A DNA stretch of 19,900 nt from CAZPZZ01 sp964591245 (GCA_964591245.1 CAZPZZ010000071.1:1-19900); one strand, 5' to 3'; positions 8,360-16,404 are shown, counted from the first letter of the stretch. A program made the numbers and translations. Notes: generated by a model not told the origin, from the sequence alone.

Positions 8360-9697
8360 ATGGACGTGACACAGCCCAGGGTCGACAGGGCGGCTAGTTG
8401 TGTCTGGTTCCGGTCCACGCGCGAGCGTACGGCCGGCCTGTTCGAGTTACTTGCTCCGGAGGCCTATTACGAACGGCCGATTCCGCTCCGGCATCCGGTC
8501 GTGTTTTATGAGGGGCACATTCCAGCCTTTAGCGTCAACACATTACTCAAGCGGGGTCTCGGGCGACAGGGGGTAGACGAGAACCTCGAGCGCCTGTTCG
8601 CGCGCGGTATCGACCCTGAAGACCAAGATTTAGCCGATGAGGCGGCCATTGCGGAATGGCCTACCCGTGAGCGGGTCCAAGAATACGTGGCTGGCGCCGA
8701 TGCCGCTATTCTTGACGTTCTCGAACACGCCGAGCTTGAGCGCGATAGGCACCCCGTGCTGCATCGTGGCCAGGCGGTGTTTACCATGATCGAGCATGAG
8801 GAACTGCACCAGGAGACGCTCGCGTATATGTGGCATCGACTTCCATTCTCGCAAAAGCGCCGGCCGCCGGTGTTGCGCACGGTGGTTGGCGGGGCGGCGC
8901 CCGCTGCCGACATGGTGTTGATTTCCGCAGGGAAGGCCACGCTGGGAGCTCTCCCGGAGATGATCCAGTTTGGATGGGATAATGAATTTTCAGAGCGGCA
9001 TGTTCATGTCCCGGCGTTCGCCATCGACCGGCACAACGTTACGAACGAACAGTTTCTGAATTTTGTCAAGGCGGGAGGGTATACCGACTCCCGTTGGTGG
9101 TCTGACGTGGACTGGCAGTGGCGCTCGCAGGCGGGTGTCGAGCATCCGGCGTTCTGGACCCGAGACACTGGAGAATGGGGCTGGCGCGGGATGTTTGAGG
9201 TTGTTCCGCTCCCGCCGTCCTGGCCGGTGTACGTAACCCATGCGGAAGCCTCGGCCTATGCACGGTGGACAGGACGGCGGTTACCGACAGAAGCTGAATA
9301 TCACCGTGCCGCGTTCGGGACGCCAGATGGGAGCGAACGTTGCTACCCGTGGGGGGATGCGTGGCCGGATCTCACACGCGGTAATTTTGGTTTCCAGGGC
9401 TGGGATCCAGCACCGGTTGGTTCCTATCCGGCTGGAGCGAGTGCGTGGGGCGTTCACGATCTCGTTGGGAATGGTTGGGAGTGGACCTCGACCGTGTTCG
9501 AACCCTTTGCCGGTTTCTCTCCCATGGCGTCGTATCCTGAGTACTCTGCCGACTTTTTTGATGGGTGCCACTACGTGCTCAAGGGCGCGTCACCGCTCAC
9601 TGCATCTGGACTCGTTCGTCGCAGTTTTCGGAATTGGTTCCGGCCCCATTATCCATTCGTGTACGCGGGGTTCCGTTGCGTGGGTGAGGCACGATGA
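8360..9697 (+). CDS. egtB: Ergothioneine biosynthesis iron-dependent sulfoxide synthase EgtB
   Basis: EgtB joins a cysteine-type thiol to the C2 of trimethylhistidine (hercynine) using non-heme iron and O2. The protein has 445 residues. The N-terminal DinB-like domain supplies probable iron ligands His53 (YEGH) plus His146 and His150 in HEELHQE (HxxxHxE). The C-terminal half (about 180-445) is a formylglycine-generating-enzyme-like fold, with NVTNEQFLNF and the closing WFRPHYPFVYAGFRC. ATG 8360 was chosen because a purine-rich AGGAGAGAAGAGGAA run precedes it; the frame upstream only reads through the tRNA on the opposite strand. The N-terminal PLRHPVVFYEGH resembles OvoA more than mycobacterial EgtB. 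The overlap with egtD supports the ergothioneine role. Neither egtA nor egtC is in the window, so the thiol donor could be free cysteine (inference). Confidence 0.9.
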   Translation: MDVTQPRVDRAASCVWFRSTRERTAGLFELLAPEAYYERPIPLRHPVVFYEGHIPAFSVNTLLKRGLGRQGVDENLERLFARGIDPEDQDLADEAAIAEWPTRERVQEYVAGADAAILDVLEHAELERDRHPVLHRGQAVFTMIEHEELHQETLAYMWHRLPFSQKRRPPVLRTVVGGAAPAADMVLISAGKATLGALPEMIQFGWDNEFSERHVHVPAFAIDRHNVTNEQFLNFVKAGGYTDSRWWSDVDWQWRSQAGVEHPAFWTRDTGEWGWRGMFEVVPLPPSWPVYVTHAEASAYARWTGRRLPTEAEYHRAAFGTPDGSERCYPWGDAWPDLTRGNFGFQGWDPAPVGSYPAGASAWGVHDLVGNGWEWTSTVFEPFAGFSPMASYPEYSADFFDGCHYVLKGASPLTASGLVRRSFRNWFRPHYPFVYAGFRCVGEAR

Positions 9698-10707
9698 AGA
9701 CGGTAACGTGCGATTCGCCGATACCGGGAGGCGGGGCGACTGCCGCGCCGTCGCAGGCTGAATGTGTTCGGGAGCGCCTGATAGCAGATGTGCGTCGTGA
9801 CCTGATGCGGCCGCAAAAACAGCTGCAATCGCGGTATCTTTACGACGCGCTCGGCTCTCGGATTTTCGAGGCGATCTGCGAGCTTCCGGAGTATCAAATT
9901 ACAAGAGCCGAGAGGCGTTTGTTGGATGTGCATGCGACAGAAATGTGCGATGGCTTGGTATCGCCGATCACGGTCGTAGAGCTCGGGAGTGGCAGCGGAG
10001 AGAAGCTGGTCCAACTCCTCGAGCCACTCGTGCGCCGGGGGCGTCAGCTGCGTGTCGAATTGGTGGATGTTTCAGCCACGGCACTCGCTCAATCACGTCG
10101 AGCATTAGCTCGTTTTCACGATGTACCGGTGAGCGGTCACGAAACCATGTACGAGACTGGGCTCCGACTGGTGGCGCAGGCCCGAAGCGGTGAGGGCGCG
10201 ATGTTGGTAGTGTTCCTGGGCTCGAATATAGGGAATTTTGAGCCGCTAGCGGCGCAGAGTTTCCTGGCTACGGTCCGGGCGTGCCTACAGGAAGGCGATC
10301 GGTGTCTGCTGGGGACGGATCTTCGGAAGCCTGAGCGCGAGCTCCGGCTTGCCTACGACGATCCGCTTGGTGTCACCGCTGCGTTCAACAAAAATCTTCT
10401 TGGCCGGCTCAATCGGGAATTAGGGGCAAATTTCAATCTGGCACAATTTGTACATCGCGTTGTCTGGAATGGGGAGGCCTCACGAATTGAGATGCATCTC
10501 GAGAGTGTGGTTGAGCAGACCGTTTCTATTCCAGCCGCCGAGTTAGAAGTCCAGTTTACGCGGGGTGAGTCGATCTGGACGGAGAGTTCGTACAAGTACG
10601 ACCCCGACGGGGTACGTGATTTGGGATGTCGCGCCGGCTTTGGAAGGTGCCAACAGTGGGTCGACGCCAATGCTGGATTTGCCGTCTCTGCCTTTGGGGC
10701 AGTATAG
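9694..10707 (+). CDS. egtD: L-histidine N-alpha-methyltransferase EgtD
   Basis: EgtD uses three SAM molecules to trimethylate histidine to hercynine, the first step of ergothioneine synthesis. The protein has 337 residues. Family motifs are YLYDALGSRIFEAICELPEY (48-67), SAM-binding ELGSGSGEK (96-104), FLGSNIGNF (174-182), and IWTESSYKY (294-302). In that last motif Glu297 and Ser299 match the histidine-binding Glu/Ser pair of mycobacterial EgtD. The second aromatic of the usual PEYY motif is Gln68 here, a small deviation near the substrate pocket. ATG 9694 overlaps the egtB stop by four bases (ATGA), indicating translational coupling. It is about 15-20 residues longer at the N-terminus than the core domain. 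Confidence 0.94.
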   Translation: MKTVTCDSPIPGGGATAAPSQAECVRERLIADVRRDLMRPQKQLQSRYLYDALGSRIFEAICELPEYQITRAERRLLDVHATEMCDGLVSPITVVELGSGSGEKLVQLLEPLVRRGRQLRVELVDVSATALAQSRRALARFHDVPVSGHETMYETGLRLVAQARSGEGAMLVVFLGSNIGNFEPLAAQSFLATVRACLQEGDRCLLGTDLRKPERELRLAYDDPLGVTAAFNKNLLGRLNRELGANFNLAQFVHRVVWNGEASRIEMHLESVVEQTVSIPAAELEVQFTRGESIWTESSYKYDPDGVRDLGCRAGFGRCQQWVDANAGFAVSAFGAV

Positions 10708-10787
10708 CGGTTATGATGTGACCACTGTGCGGCGGCGGCTGACCGACAGCCTGAACCTCGGTACACATCATTGATTCACTAAGACCG

Positions 10788-11891
10788 ATGTCACGCGTCC
10801 AACGATTGCCGGGTGGCGGGGCGCGATTCCTCGTTGTCGCGGCCAGTCTCATTGTGGTGATCGCCGGATTGCGCCAAGCCGGCCAGGTCATCCTACCGTT
10901 TCTGACGGCGACGTTTCTTGCCGTCATCAGCTTGCCGTTCATGACGTGGCTACAGCGGAAGAAAGTGCCGACTGTAGTTGCCGTGCTCCTCACCGTTGCC
11001 GTCGCGGCCGGTGTGGTTAGCGCGCTGGCCATGGTCGTTGGCCAGTCGGTGAATGAGTTCGCGCAGGTTGTCGCTGAATCGCAATACAACGAGCGCCTTG
11101 ACGAACAGGCGAATCGGATGCGCGACTGGGCCGAAGGGGTCGGACTTCCGGTCGCCGACTGGAGTCCGCTGGACTATGTCAATCCCGAGGCAGTGGTGAA
11201 TCTACTCGGGGGAACGCTTGGGGCACTCGCGGGACTTCTCCAGAATGCGTTTTTGGTGCTCTTGGCCGTCATCTTCATTCTCGTCGAGGCGGCCGGATTT
11301 CGGGCGAAGCTCCGTCTGGCGTTCGGGGAGGATTCAAGTAGTCTGGAGCGGTTCGGCCAGATGACTCGTCAGGTGCAGAACTACCTCGCCGTGAAGACAG
11401 CGGTGAGTCTGTCTACAGGGTTCCTGGCGTGGACTTGGTGCTATGCACTCGGGCTCGAATTTCCTCTGATGTGGGGCGTAGTGGCGTTCATCTTCAACTA
11501 CATACCCAACATCGGGTCGATTGTCGCTGCCGTCGGTCCTGTCTTGTTGGCGCTGGTACAGTTTGAGCCGGGCCGTGCCGTGGCTGTCGCGGCAGGGTAC
11601 GTCGTGATTAATATTATTTTCGGCAATTTTGTCGAGCCGACATTGCTGGGGCGAAGGCTCGGGCTCTCGGTGCTGGTCGTATTTCTGTCGTTGGTGTTCT
11701 GGGGATGGGTCTGGGGGCCGATGGGAATGCTCTTGGCGGTACCGTTGACGATGTCTCTCAAGATTTCATTGGAGAACACCAAGGACCTGCGCTGGATTGC
11801 GGTACTGCTTGACGCCAATCCGGCTCGCGTGGTTGCCAAGCCTAGTCCGACGAAGGCTGCTGTAGTGTCTGCAGCACCGTCCGATGTGTAG
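10788..11891 (+). CDS. AI-2E family transporter-like membrane protein
   Basis: This 367-residue inner-membrane protein of the PF01594 family (YdiK/TqsA/PerM-like) has seven to eight hydrophobic segments. The N-terminal pair is around 13-50, another lies near 60-85, and a cluster covers 145-330. The central soluble loop (about 90-140) and the WGPMGMLLAVPLTMSLKI segment near the C-terminus are typical. Family members are proposed exporters, including of autoinducer-2, though the substrates of most are unknown. ATG 10788 follows egtD by 80 bases on the same strand, so it may be co-transcribed. The Shine-Dalgarno is weak. Its last ~50 bases overlap the convergent TerB-like gene. A link to ergothioneine is positional only. 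Confidence 0.85.
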   Translation: MSRVQRLPGGGARFLVVAASLIVVIAGLRQAGQVILPFLTATFLAVISLPFMTWLQRKKVPTVVAVLLTVAVAAGVVSALAMVVGQSVNEFAQVVAESQYNERLDEQANRMRDWAEGVGLPVADWSPLDYVNPEAVVNLLGGTLGALAGLLQNAFLVLLAVIFILVEAAGFRAKLRLAFGEDSSSLERFGQMTRQVQNYLAVKTAVSLSTGFLAWTWCYALGLEFPLMWGVVAFIFNYIPNIGSIVAAVGPVLLALVQFEPGRAVAVAAGYVVINIIFGNFVEPTLLGRRLGLSVLVVFLSLVFWGWVWGPMGMLLAVPLTMSLKISLENTKDLRWIAVLLDANPARVVAKPSPTKAAVVSAAPSDV

Positions 11892-12393
11892 CGTGAGTTA
11901 CAAGTGCCGCCGCATACTCGGGTTGCGTAAACCCGAGTTCCTTTGCGATTTGGCCCGCCTGTGATTCCTCGATGGAACTGATGGCTCCGTCTGCAGCTGC
12001 GATTGCGAAGATGCAGTCCAAGAGTTCAAGGCGTTGTTGCGTCGTTGCAAATTCCCGAAATTCTCGAGTGACGAGGAAGTTTTCTGTGCCTCCGAACAAT
12101 TGTGCCTGCTGTTTCGCGATCTCGACGACCAGCGCTGATTGGGCTCGAGAAAGATGGCCTAATTTTTGAACGATATTCTGCATAGCCTCGGTTTCAGCTG
12201 TACTCACGTTGCTGTCTGCGTGGGCGACGCGATTCAAGATGTAAGCAAAGGCACCCAGAAATCGCGCTTGCGCCGGGGGTAATGTCGTGAGTTCTCCGAC
12301 GATACGTTTCACTGTCTCTGTGTCGGCTTGTGCGCCCGTTGTTTCGGTATTGTCGTCGTTTCCGCCGAGGCCGAACCTCTCAAGAATATTCAT
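11842..12393 (-). CDS. TerB-like (tellurite-resistance TerB fold) protein
   Basis: This 183-residue predicted cytosolic all-helical protein has two matching halves. One carries FAYILNRVAHADSNVSTAETEAMQNI and the other LLDCIFAIAAADGAISSIEESQAGQI. Each places an 'ADG/ADSxxxxxE' acidic loop after a helix, as in TerB/DUF533 proteins (PF05099). A low-complexity Asp/Thr linker (residues 12-27) precedes the domain. The family is linked to metal or tellurite stress in some contexts, but stand-alone members have no settled function. ATG 12393 has a weak Shine-Dalgarno, and a perfect dyad lies 20 bases upstream. It is convergent with, and overlaps by 50 bases, the AI-2E gene. No other ter genes are present. 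Confidence 0.8.
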   Translation of the reverse strand: MNILERFGLGGNDDNTETTGAQADTETVKRIVGELTTLPPAQARFLGAFAYILNRVAHADSNVSTAETEAMQNIVQKLGHLSRAQSALVVEIAKQQAQLFGGTENFLVTREFREFATTQQRLELLDCIFAIAAADGAISSIEESQAGQIAKELGFTQPEYAAALVTHATHRTVLQTLQQPSSD

Positions 12394-12412
12394 GACGTCT
12401 GTATGGTACGGC

Positions 12413-12432
12413 CAGTCGAGACCTCTCGACTG
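12413..12432. promoter_or_regulatory. Perfect 8-bp dyad upstream of the TerB-like gene
   Basis: CAGTCGAG (12413-12420) and CTCGACTG (12425-12432) flank ACCT, centred about 30 bases upstream of the TerB-like start and 83 bases beyond the importer stop. It could be an operator, a leader hairpin, or a terminator for the importer operon. No U-run follows on the minus strand. Confidence 0.4.
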
Positions 12433-12514
12433 CCGGGTATGAGCGCTTCACGCGTTCACACAGGACGTGAGTTCCGCATGGTCAGGCCGTCTCTCGTGTA
12501 CATGTCACGGTCGC

Positions 12515-14053
12515 CTACGGCGTTTGAGTGGCAGAGGGTGACAGTTGAAGCAAGTAGGTGGCCGCAACCTCGCTGGGTTCTGCGCCGTGCTCATCAACGT
12601 CGAAATTCATTCGCCGCATTGTGTCAACATCGATGGAGCCTTCCAAAAGGGCAAGTGCCTGCACTATCTCCGGTTGCTCACGTACCAGCCTGGCGCTGAC
12701 CAGGATAAGTGCATCATAGGGCGGGATGGCGGCTCGGTCATCCTCGAGAATCCGGAGACTGTAGGCCGTGATGCGCCCGTCGGTAGTGAAGGCGCTGATG
12801 GCATCCACGGCTCCCTCCGCTGCCGCTTGGTACATCAGCGCCGGATCCATCGTGCGCTGTTCTCGGAATTCAAGGCCGTAGGTGTCGCGGAGGGCAGTCC
12901 ATTCGGGACGAGAAAAGAACTCATAGTCGCCCGCCATCGACAGCCTGGGAGCCACCGGGGGCAAGTCACTGATTCGACTCAGGCCCTCGCGGTCCGCAGC
13001 TTCGGTTCGGATGGCTACCGCGTAGGCGTTTTCGAAACCGAGCCTGGCTGCGATCTGGATGCCGTACGTCTCCAGCAAAAAGCTCCGTACTTCGGCGAGC
13101 ACGCTGGCCCGGTCGATTCCCAGGGTGTCTTGCCCCATCTCATTGGCCCAGAGCGTTCCTGAATAGTCAACGTAGAGATCGATGTCGCCCGCAGCCAGCG
13201 CGTCGAATGCCACCATCGATCCAAGCGACTGCCGCTGCGTGACGTCGTGGCCGGTCTCCTGTTCGATCCACTGTCCCAGGATGTTGGCCAGGATGTACTG
13301 CTCGGTGAACGTCTTCGCACCGATGGTGACAGGACGTTCGCCGCCAGGGAAGAGTGTCGCTCCCAAGGTAAGGCCGACGTAGGCGTACAGAATTCCCAAC
13401 ATGGCCGCAGCACCAATCATGCGCTGCCGTTGACGTCGCTGGACTGCGATCTCCAGTGACCGCACGAGCCCATCCAGTAACAGGGCCAGGCTGGCCGCCG
13501 CGATGCAACCGATCAGGACGGCCGTGTAATTCCGTGTCTGTAGACCGCTAAAGATATAGTTCCCGAGACTGGTGGCGCCGACCGGTGTGGAGAGCGTGGC
13601 GACGCCCACCGTCCAAACCGTGGCAGTGCGGAGACCAGCGACAATCACCGGTGCCGCGAGTGGTAATTCAACTCGACGTAATTGCTGGCTCGGGGTCATC
13701 CCCACTGCGCGCGCTGCCTCACGAAATGCGGGGGCCACACCTGTAATACCGGTGACGGTGTTGCGAAGGATGGGGAGTACGCTGTAGAGCGTGAGTCCGA
13801 TAAAGGCCGGGAGAAAACCAATACTTCGAAGCTGAAGCGAAGCAAGTACCGGGACCATGATCGCTAGAAGGGCAAGGCTCGGGATGGTCTGGATGACGGC
13901 TGCAGCCGCAAGCACTGGTCGCTCGATCCAGCGTACCCGCGTGGCGGCGACGCCGAGTGGGAGGCTGATTGCTGCACTCAGCAGGATCGCCAATAGCGTC
14001 AGTTGAAGGTGGGCGGTCAGATACTCCGGCAGCAGTGCGAGTTGCTCGTTCAC
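12515..14053 (-). CDS. ABC importer permease fused to substrate-binding domain (OpuC/EgtU family)
   Basis: This 512-residue fusion has a permease domain with about five to six membrane segments (roughly 15-200). Its EAA loop, EAARAVGMT through RRVELPLAAP, sits at 112-135. After another hydrophobic segment near 212-235, an extracytoplasmic OpuAC-type binding domain starts at IGAKTFTEQYILANI (244-258). Within it, YVDYSGTLWA, MYQAAAEGAVDAISAFTTDGRI and LEDDRAAIPPYDA are family hallmarks. Such fusions import glycine betaine/choline-like compounds; the EgtU subgroup imports ergothioneine. The start is GTG at 14053, overlapping the ATPase stop (GTGA). Proximity to egtBD favours ergothioneine, but this is inferred; betaine or choline remain possible. 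Confidence 0.88.
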   Translation of the reverse strand: MNEQLALLPEYLTAHLQLTLLAILLSAAISLPLGVAATRVRWIERPVLAAAAVIQTIPSLALLAIMVPVLASLQLRSIGFLPAFIGLTLYSVLPILRNTVTGITGVAPAFREAARAVGMTPSQQLRRVELPLAAPVIVAGLRTATVWTVGVATLSTPVGATSLGNYIFSGLQTRNYTAVLIGCIAAASLALLLDGLVRSLEIAVQRRQRQRMIGAAAMLGILYAYVGLTLGATLFPGGERPVTIGAKTFTEQYILANILGQWIEQETGHDVTQRQSLGSMVAFDALAAGDIDLYVDYSGTLWANEMGQDTLGIDRASVLAEVRSFLLETYGIQIAARLGFENAYAVAIRTEAADREGLSRISDLPPVAPRLSMAGDYEFFSRPEWTALRDTYGLEFREQRTMDPALMYQAAAEGAVDAISAFTTDGRITAYSLRILEDDRAAIPPYDALILVSARLVREQPEIVQALALLEGSIDVDTMRRMNFDVDEHGAEPSEVAATYLLQLSPSATQTP

Positions 14054-14820
14054 GAGACTACTGTGCCCATGGCCAGTGATTCGAGAAGTTGCGCCTCTCG
14101 GCGGGGGGTGTCGAATAGGTCTCGGACGTAATCTCCTGCCGGAGAGTGTAGTAACGCAGCTGGAGTGTCTACTTGCGCCAGTCGACCCTCTTGCATCACT
14201 GCAATCCGGTCTCCCAGCGCTAGCGCTTCGATCATGTCGTGCGTAACAAATACGACAGTGAGCTGCAGATCTCTGTGGATGCGAAGGAACGATTCTTGTA
14301 GCCGTTGTCGGGTGAGTGGATCGAGCGCCCCGAATGGTTCGTCGAGCAGCATGACCCTGGGGCGTGCTGCTAGGGCCCTGGCCACACCGACGCGTTGCTG
14401 TTGGCCGCCTGAGAGCTGGTCTGGGCGACGGGACATCACGTCAGATGGATCGAGTTCTACCAGTTGCAGGAGTTCCTCGACCCGCTGAGCCACGTCGTGG
14501 TCGGTCCACCCGAGCAGTGTCGGCGTGATGCCGATGTTTTCGGCGACCGTCATGTGGGGAAAGAGTCCCACTTCCTGAAAAGCGTAGCCGATGCGTCGGC
14601 GGAGCTCATGTGGAGCGAATTCAGCGACATCCCGATCGCCGATCAGGACAGTGCCGCTCGAGGGCTCGATGAGCCGGTTGATCATCTTGAGGGTGGTCGT
14701 CTTTCCGCTTCCGGAACCGCCGACCAGCGCCAGCAGTTCTCCCTCTTCGACCTGTAGCGTCAGATCAGCCACGGCGATCTGACCACGATAGTGTTTTGTG
14801 AGCCCGTGAAGCTTGAGCAT
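14050..14820 (-). CDS. ABC importer ATP-binding protein (OpuCA/EgtV-like, no CBS domains)
   Basis: This 256-residue ATPase energises the adjacent fused permease. Walker A is GGSGSGKT (34-41), the Q-loop YAFQEVGLFP (79-88), the signature LSGGQQQR (136-143), Walker B MLLDEP (157-162), and the switch His194 is in VTHD. The sequence most resembles quaternary-amine ATPases. It ends soon after the nucleotide-binding domain, lacking the ~120-residue tandem CBS region that senses ionic strength in osmoregulated OpuCA/ProV, so it is probably not osmotically gated. ATG 14820 gives the normal family N-terminus MLKLHGLTKHY; a GTG at 14865 would add 15 residues. It lies 61 bases after the upstream aminomutase gene. 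Confidence 0.92.
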   Translation of the reverse strand: MLKLHGLTKHYRGQIAVADLTLQVEEGELLALVGGSGSGKTTTLKMINRLIEPSSGTVLIGDRDVAEFAPHELRRRIGYAFQEVGLFPHMTVAENIGITPTLLGWTDHDVAQRVEELLQLVELDPSDVMSRRPDQLSGGQQQRVGVARALAARPRVMLLDEPFGALDPLTRQRLQESFLRIHRDLQLTVVFVTHDMIEALALGDRIAVMQEGRLAQVDTPAALLHSPAGDYVRDLFDTPRREAQLLESLAMGTVVS

Positions 14821-14881
14821 GGTGGTGAAAGCGCCGGAGCCTCTCGAAGGCCGTCGACGCGTCACGGTCGCGGACGACGGA

Positions 14882-16030
14882 TCAGGCGAAGGCTAGTTGC
14901 TGGTCCAGTACTTCAAGCTGGTCCAGCCAGAAGGCCTCGTCGTTTCGCCGGCACACGAAGAACCGACCCAAATCAGATTGCGATTTCGCCTGGTGATACC
15001 GCAGGTACATGTGCTCGTTGCTGACGCCGACGATTTCAATCTTCCCGGTCTCGTGCGACATGCAGTATCGCGCCCGTCTGGCTAGACCGGATCCACGCGT
15101 TAGCGCCTTCTGGAAGATGGACCAGCCTTCGACCATGGGGACTTCATAGGGTTCGTTGCCGGCGGTGGGACGGCCCTGGAAAAGATAGTAGGGCGGGCAG
15201 CCGATGTAGGAGAGCTTGGAGTACAGCTCAGCCAGCACGTCGGGATCGTCGTTAATTCCTTTGATCAAGGGGCACTGGTTGACACAGATGATCCCATTGC
15301 GAATACAGGTGTCGATCCCTCGAATAGCCTCTTCGGTCAACTCTCGCGGATGGTCAAAGTGTGCCATCAGATAAATCCGCTGAGTAGGCGTGGAATAGGT
15401 TCTGAAGGCAGCTTGAAGTTCCGCGTCGTTCAGAACCCGATAGGGGTCGAAGGCCGGCATCTTTGATCCGAGGCGTATTACCTGTACGTGGGGAATGGCG
15501 CGAAGCGCCTCGAAAATTTCGACAAGACGACGCGTACTCATCAGCAGGGGATCTCCCCCGGTGAGCAACACATTCGTAACCTCTGGGTGTGCCGCGATAT
15601 AGCGCAGGCCCTCGGAAACGTCGTTGGTCGCTTCGTCGTTCTCGTCCATGAAGAGCCGTTTGCGGAAGCAATAGCGGCAGTAGGCGCCACATACTTCGTT
15701 GCACAGCAGCAGCACCGTATCGGTGTACTTATGCTGGACGCCCTGAGCGACGGTTACGGCTTGTTCGTTGCTTGCGTCAAGCTCGCCCCACTCCAAGAGC
15801 TCCTCTTCTCGCGGAATGATGAGCTGGCGAATTGGATCTTGAGGATCGTCCCAGTCGATGAGTCCAAGGTAGTAGTCGTTGGCGCGAAAGACATACCGAT
15901 CTGCGACTGGTCCTAAGCGATCCCGTTGCTCGGCGGTGAGTTGCTCGAGCTGGGATAGCTTCTTGACATATTTCACGCGTTGTCGGCCTTTGCCGGGCGC
16001 ATCACTGTGCGTCTGAGTCACCATCTGCAT
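14882..16030 (-). CDS. KamA-family radical SAM 2,3-aminomutase, substrate uncertain
   Basis: This radical SAM/PLP enzyme of the lysine 2,3-aminomutase family has 382 residues from ATG 16030. The [4Fe-4S]-binding CxxxCxxC is CGAYCRYC (114-121), followed by the family segments LLTGGDPLL and VNQCPLIKGIND. The PLP lysine is probably Lys330 in SHETGKIEI, replacing the APGGGGKIPV motif of clostridial KamA. The position of the lysine-binding Asp in YQCDL is Arg287 here (FQGR), and the second Asp is absent. ATG 16030 was chosen for GGGAG eight bases upstream; ATGs at 16036 and 16045 are alternatives. The C-terminal zinc/dimerisation region is shorter than in clostridial KamA. No ablB acetyltransferase is adjacent. 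EpmB (EF-P lysylation) is less likely, as no epmA or efp is present. Confidence 0.85.
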   Translation of the reverse strand: MQMVTQTHSDAPGKGRQRVKYVKKLSQLEQLTAEQRDRLGPVADRYVFRANDYYLGLIDWDDPQDPIRQLIIPREEELLEWGELDASNEQAVTVAQGVQHKYTDTVLLLCNEVCGAYCRYCFRKRLFMDENDEATNDVSEGLRYIAAHPEVTNVLLTGGDPLLMSTRRLVEIFEALRAIPHVQVIRLGSKMPAFDPYRVLNDAELQAAFRTYSTPTQRIYLMAHFDHPRELTEEAIRGIDTCIRNGIICVNQCPLIKGINDDPDVLAELYSKLSYIGCPPYYLFQGRPTAGNEPYEVPMVEGWSIFQKALTRGSGLARRARYCMSHETGKIEIVGVSNEHMYLRYHQAKSQSDLGRFFVCRRNDEAFWLDQLEVLDQQLAFA

Positions 16031-16404
16031 AGGCATTTCTCCCATCGCGCCGGCCCGCCGGTGCAGTGTCAGCATGCTCCTTTGCGGGCCCCTTGCTGCT
16101 ACGAGCCGTAAGCGCGATTCAGGTGGAGAGGCGTTCCGTTGCGCTCCCCGAGTTCTTACATGGCCGCCCATTCCCGACGGAATGTGCATAGCGGCGTGAC
16201 TCGGCCCCAGGCGTCTGTACCGCGGTTGTGGACGGTACCCCCGAAACAGGAGTCAATCAAATCGGCGTCAACATCATTCGTGAGCGTTGCCCGCGCGGCT
16301 GACGATACTGACTGCGGCCTGCGACGGGCCGTCACGCTTTTGTTCATTCCTCTGTTGGCTATGGGGGACAGAGCCAACCCACGCTGAGGATAGAACCCCA
16401 GTAT

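Noticed and set aside
11842..12393. Tellurite-resistance operon
   Set aside because: Only a lone TerB-like fold is present. No terA, terC, terD, terE or terZ neighbour was found, so resistance is not claimed.
12545..13162. 205-codon plus-strand open frame
   Set aside because: It is antisense to the substrate-binding domain of the fused permease, which has clear family motifs; no ribosome site or motif supports the opposite frame.
14882..16030. Osmolyte cassette (N-acetyl-beta-lysine) with the importer
   Set aside because: The idea needs an ablB acetyltransferase next to the aminomutase. None is present, and the lysine-binding aspartates look replaced.
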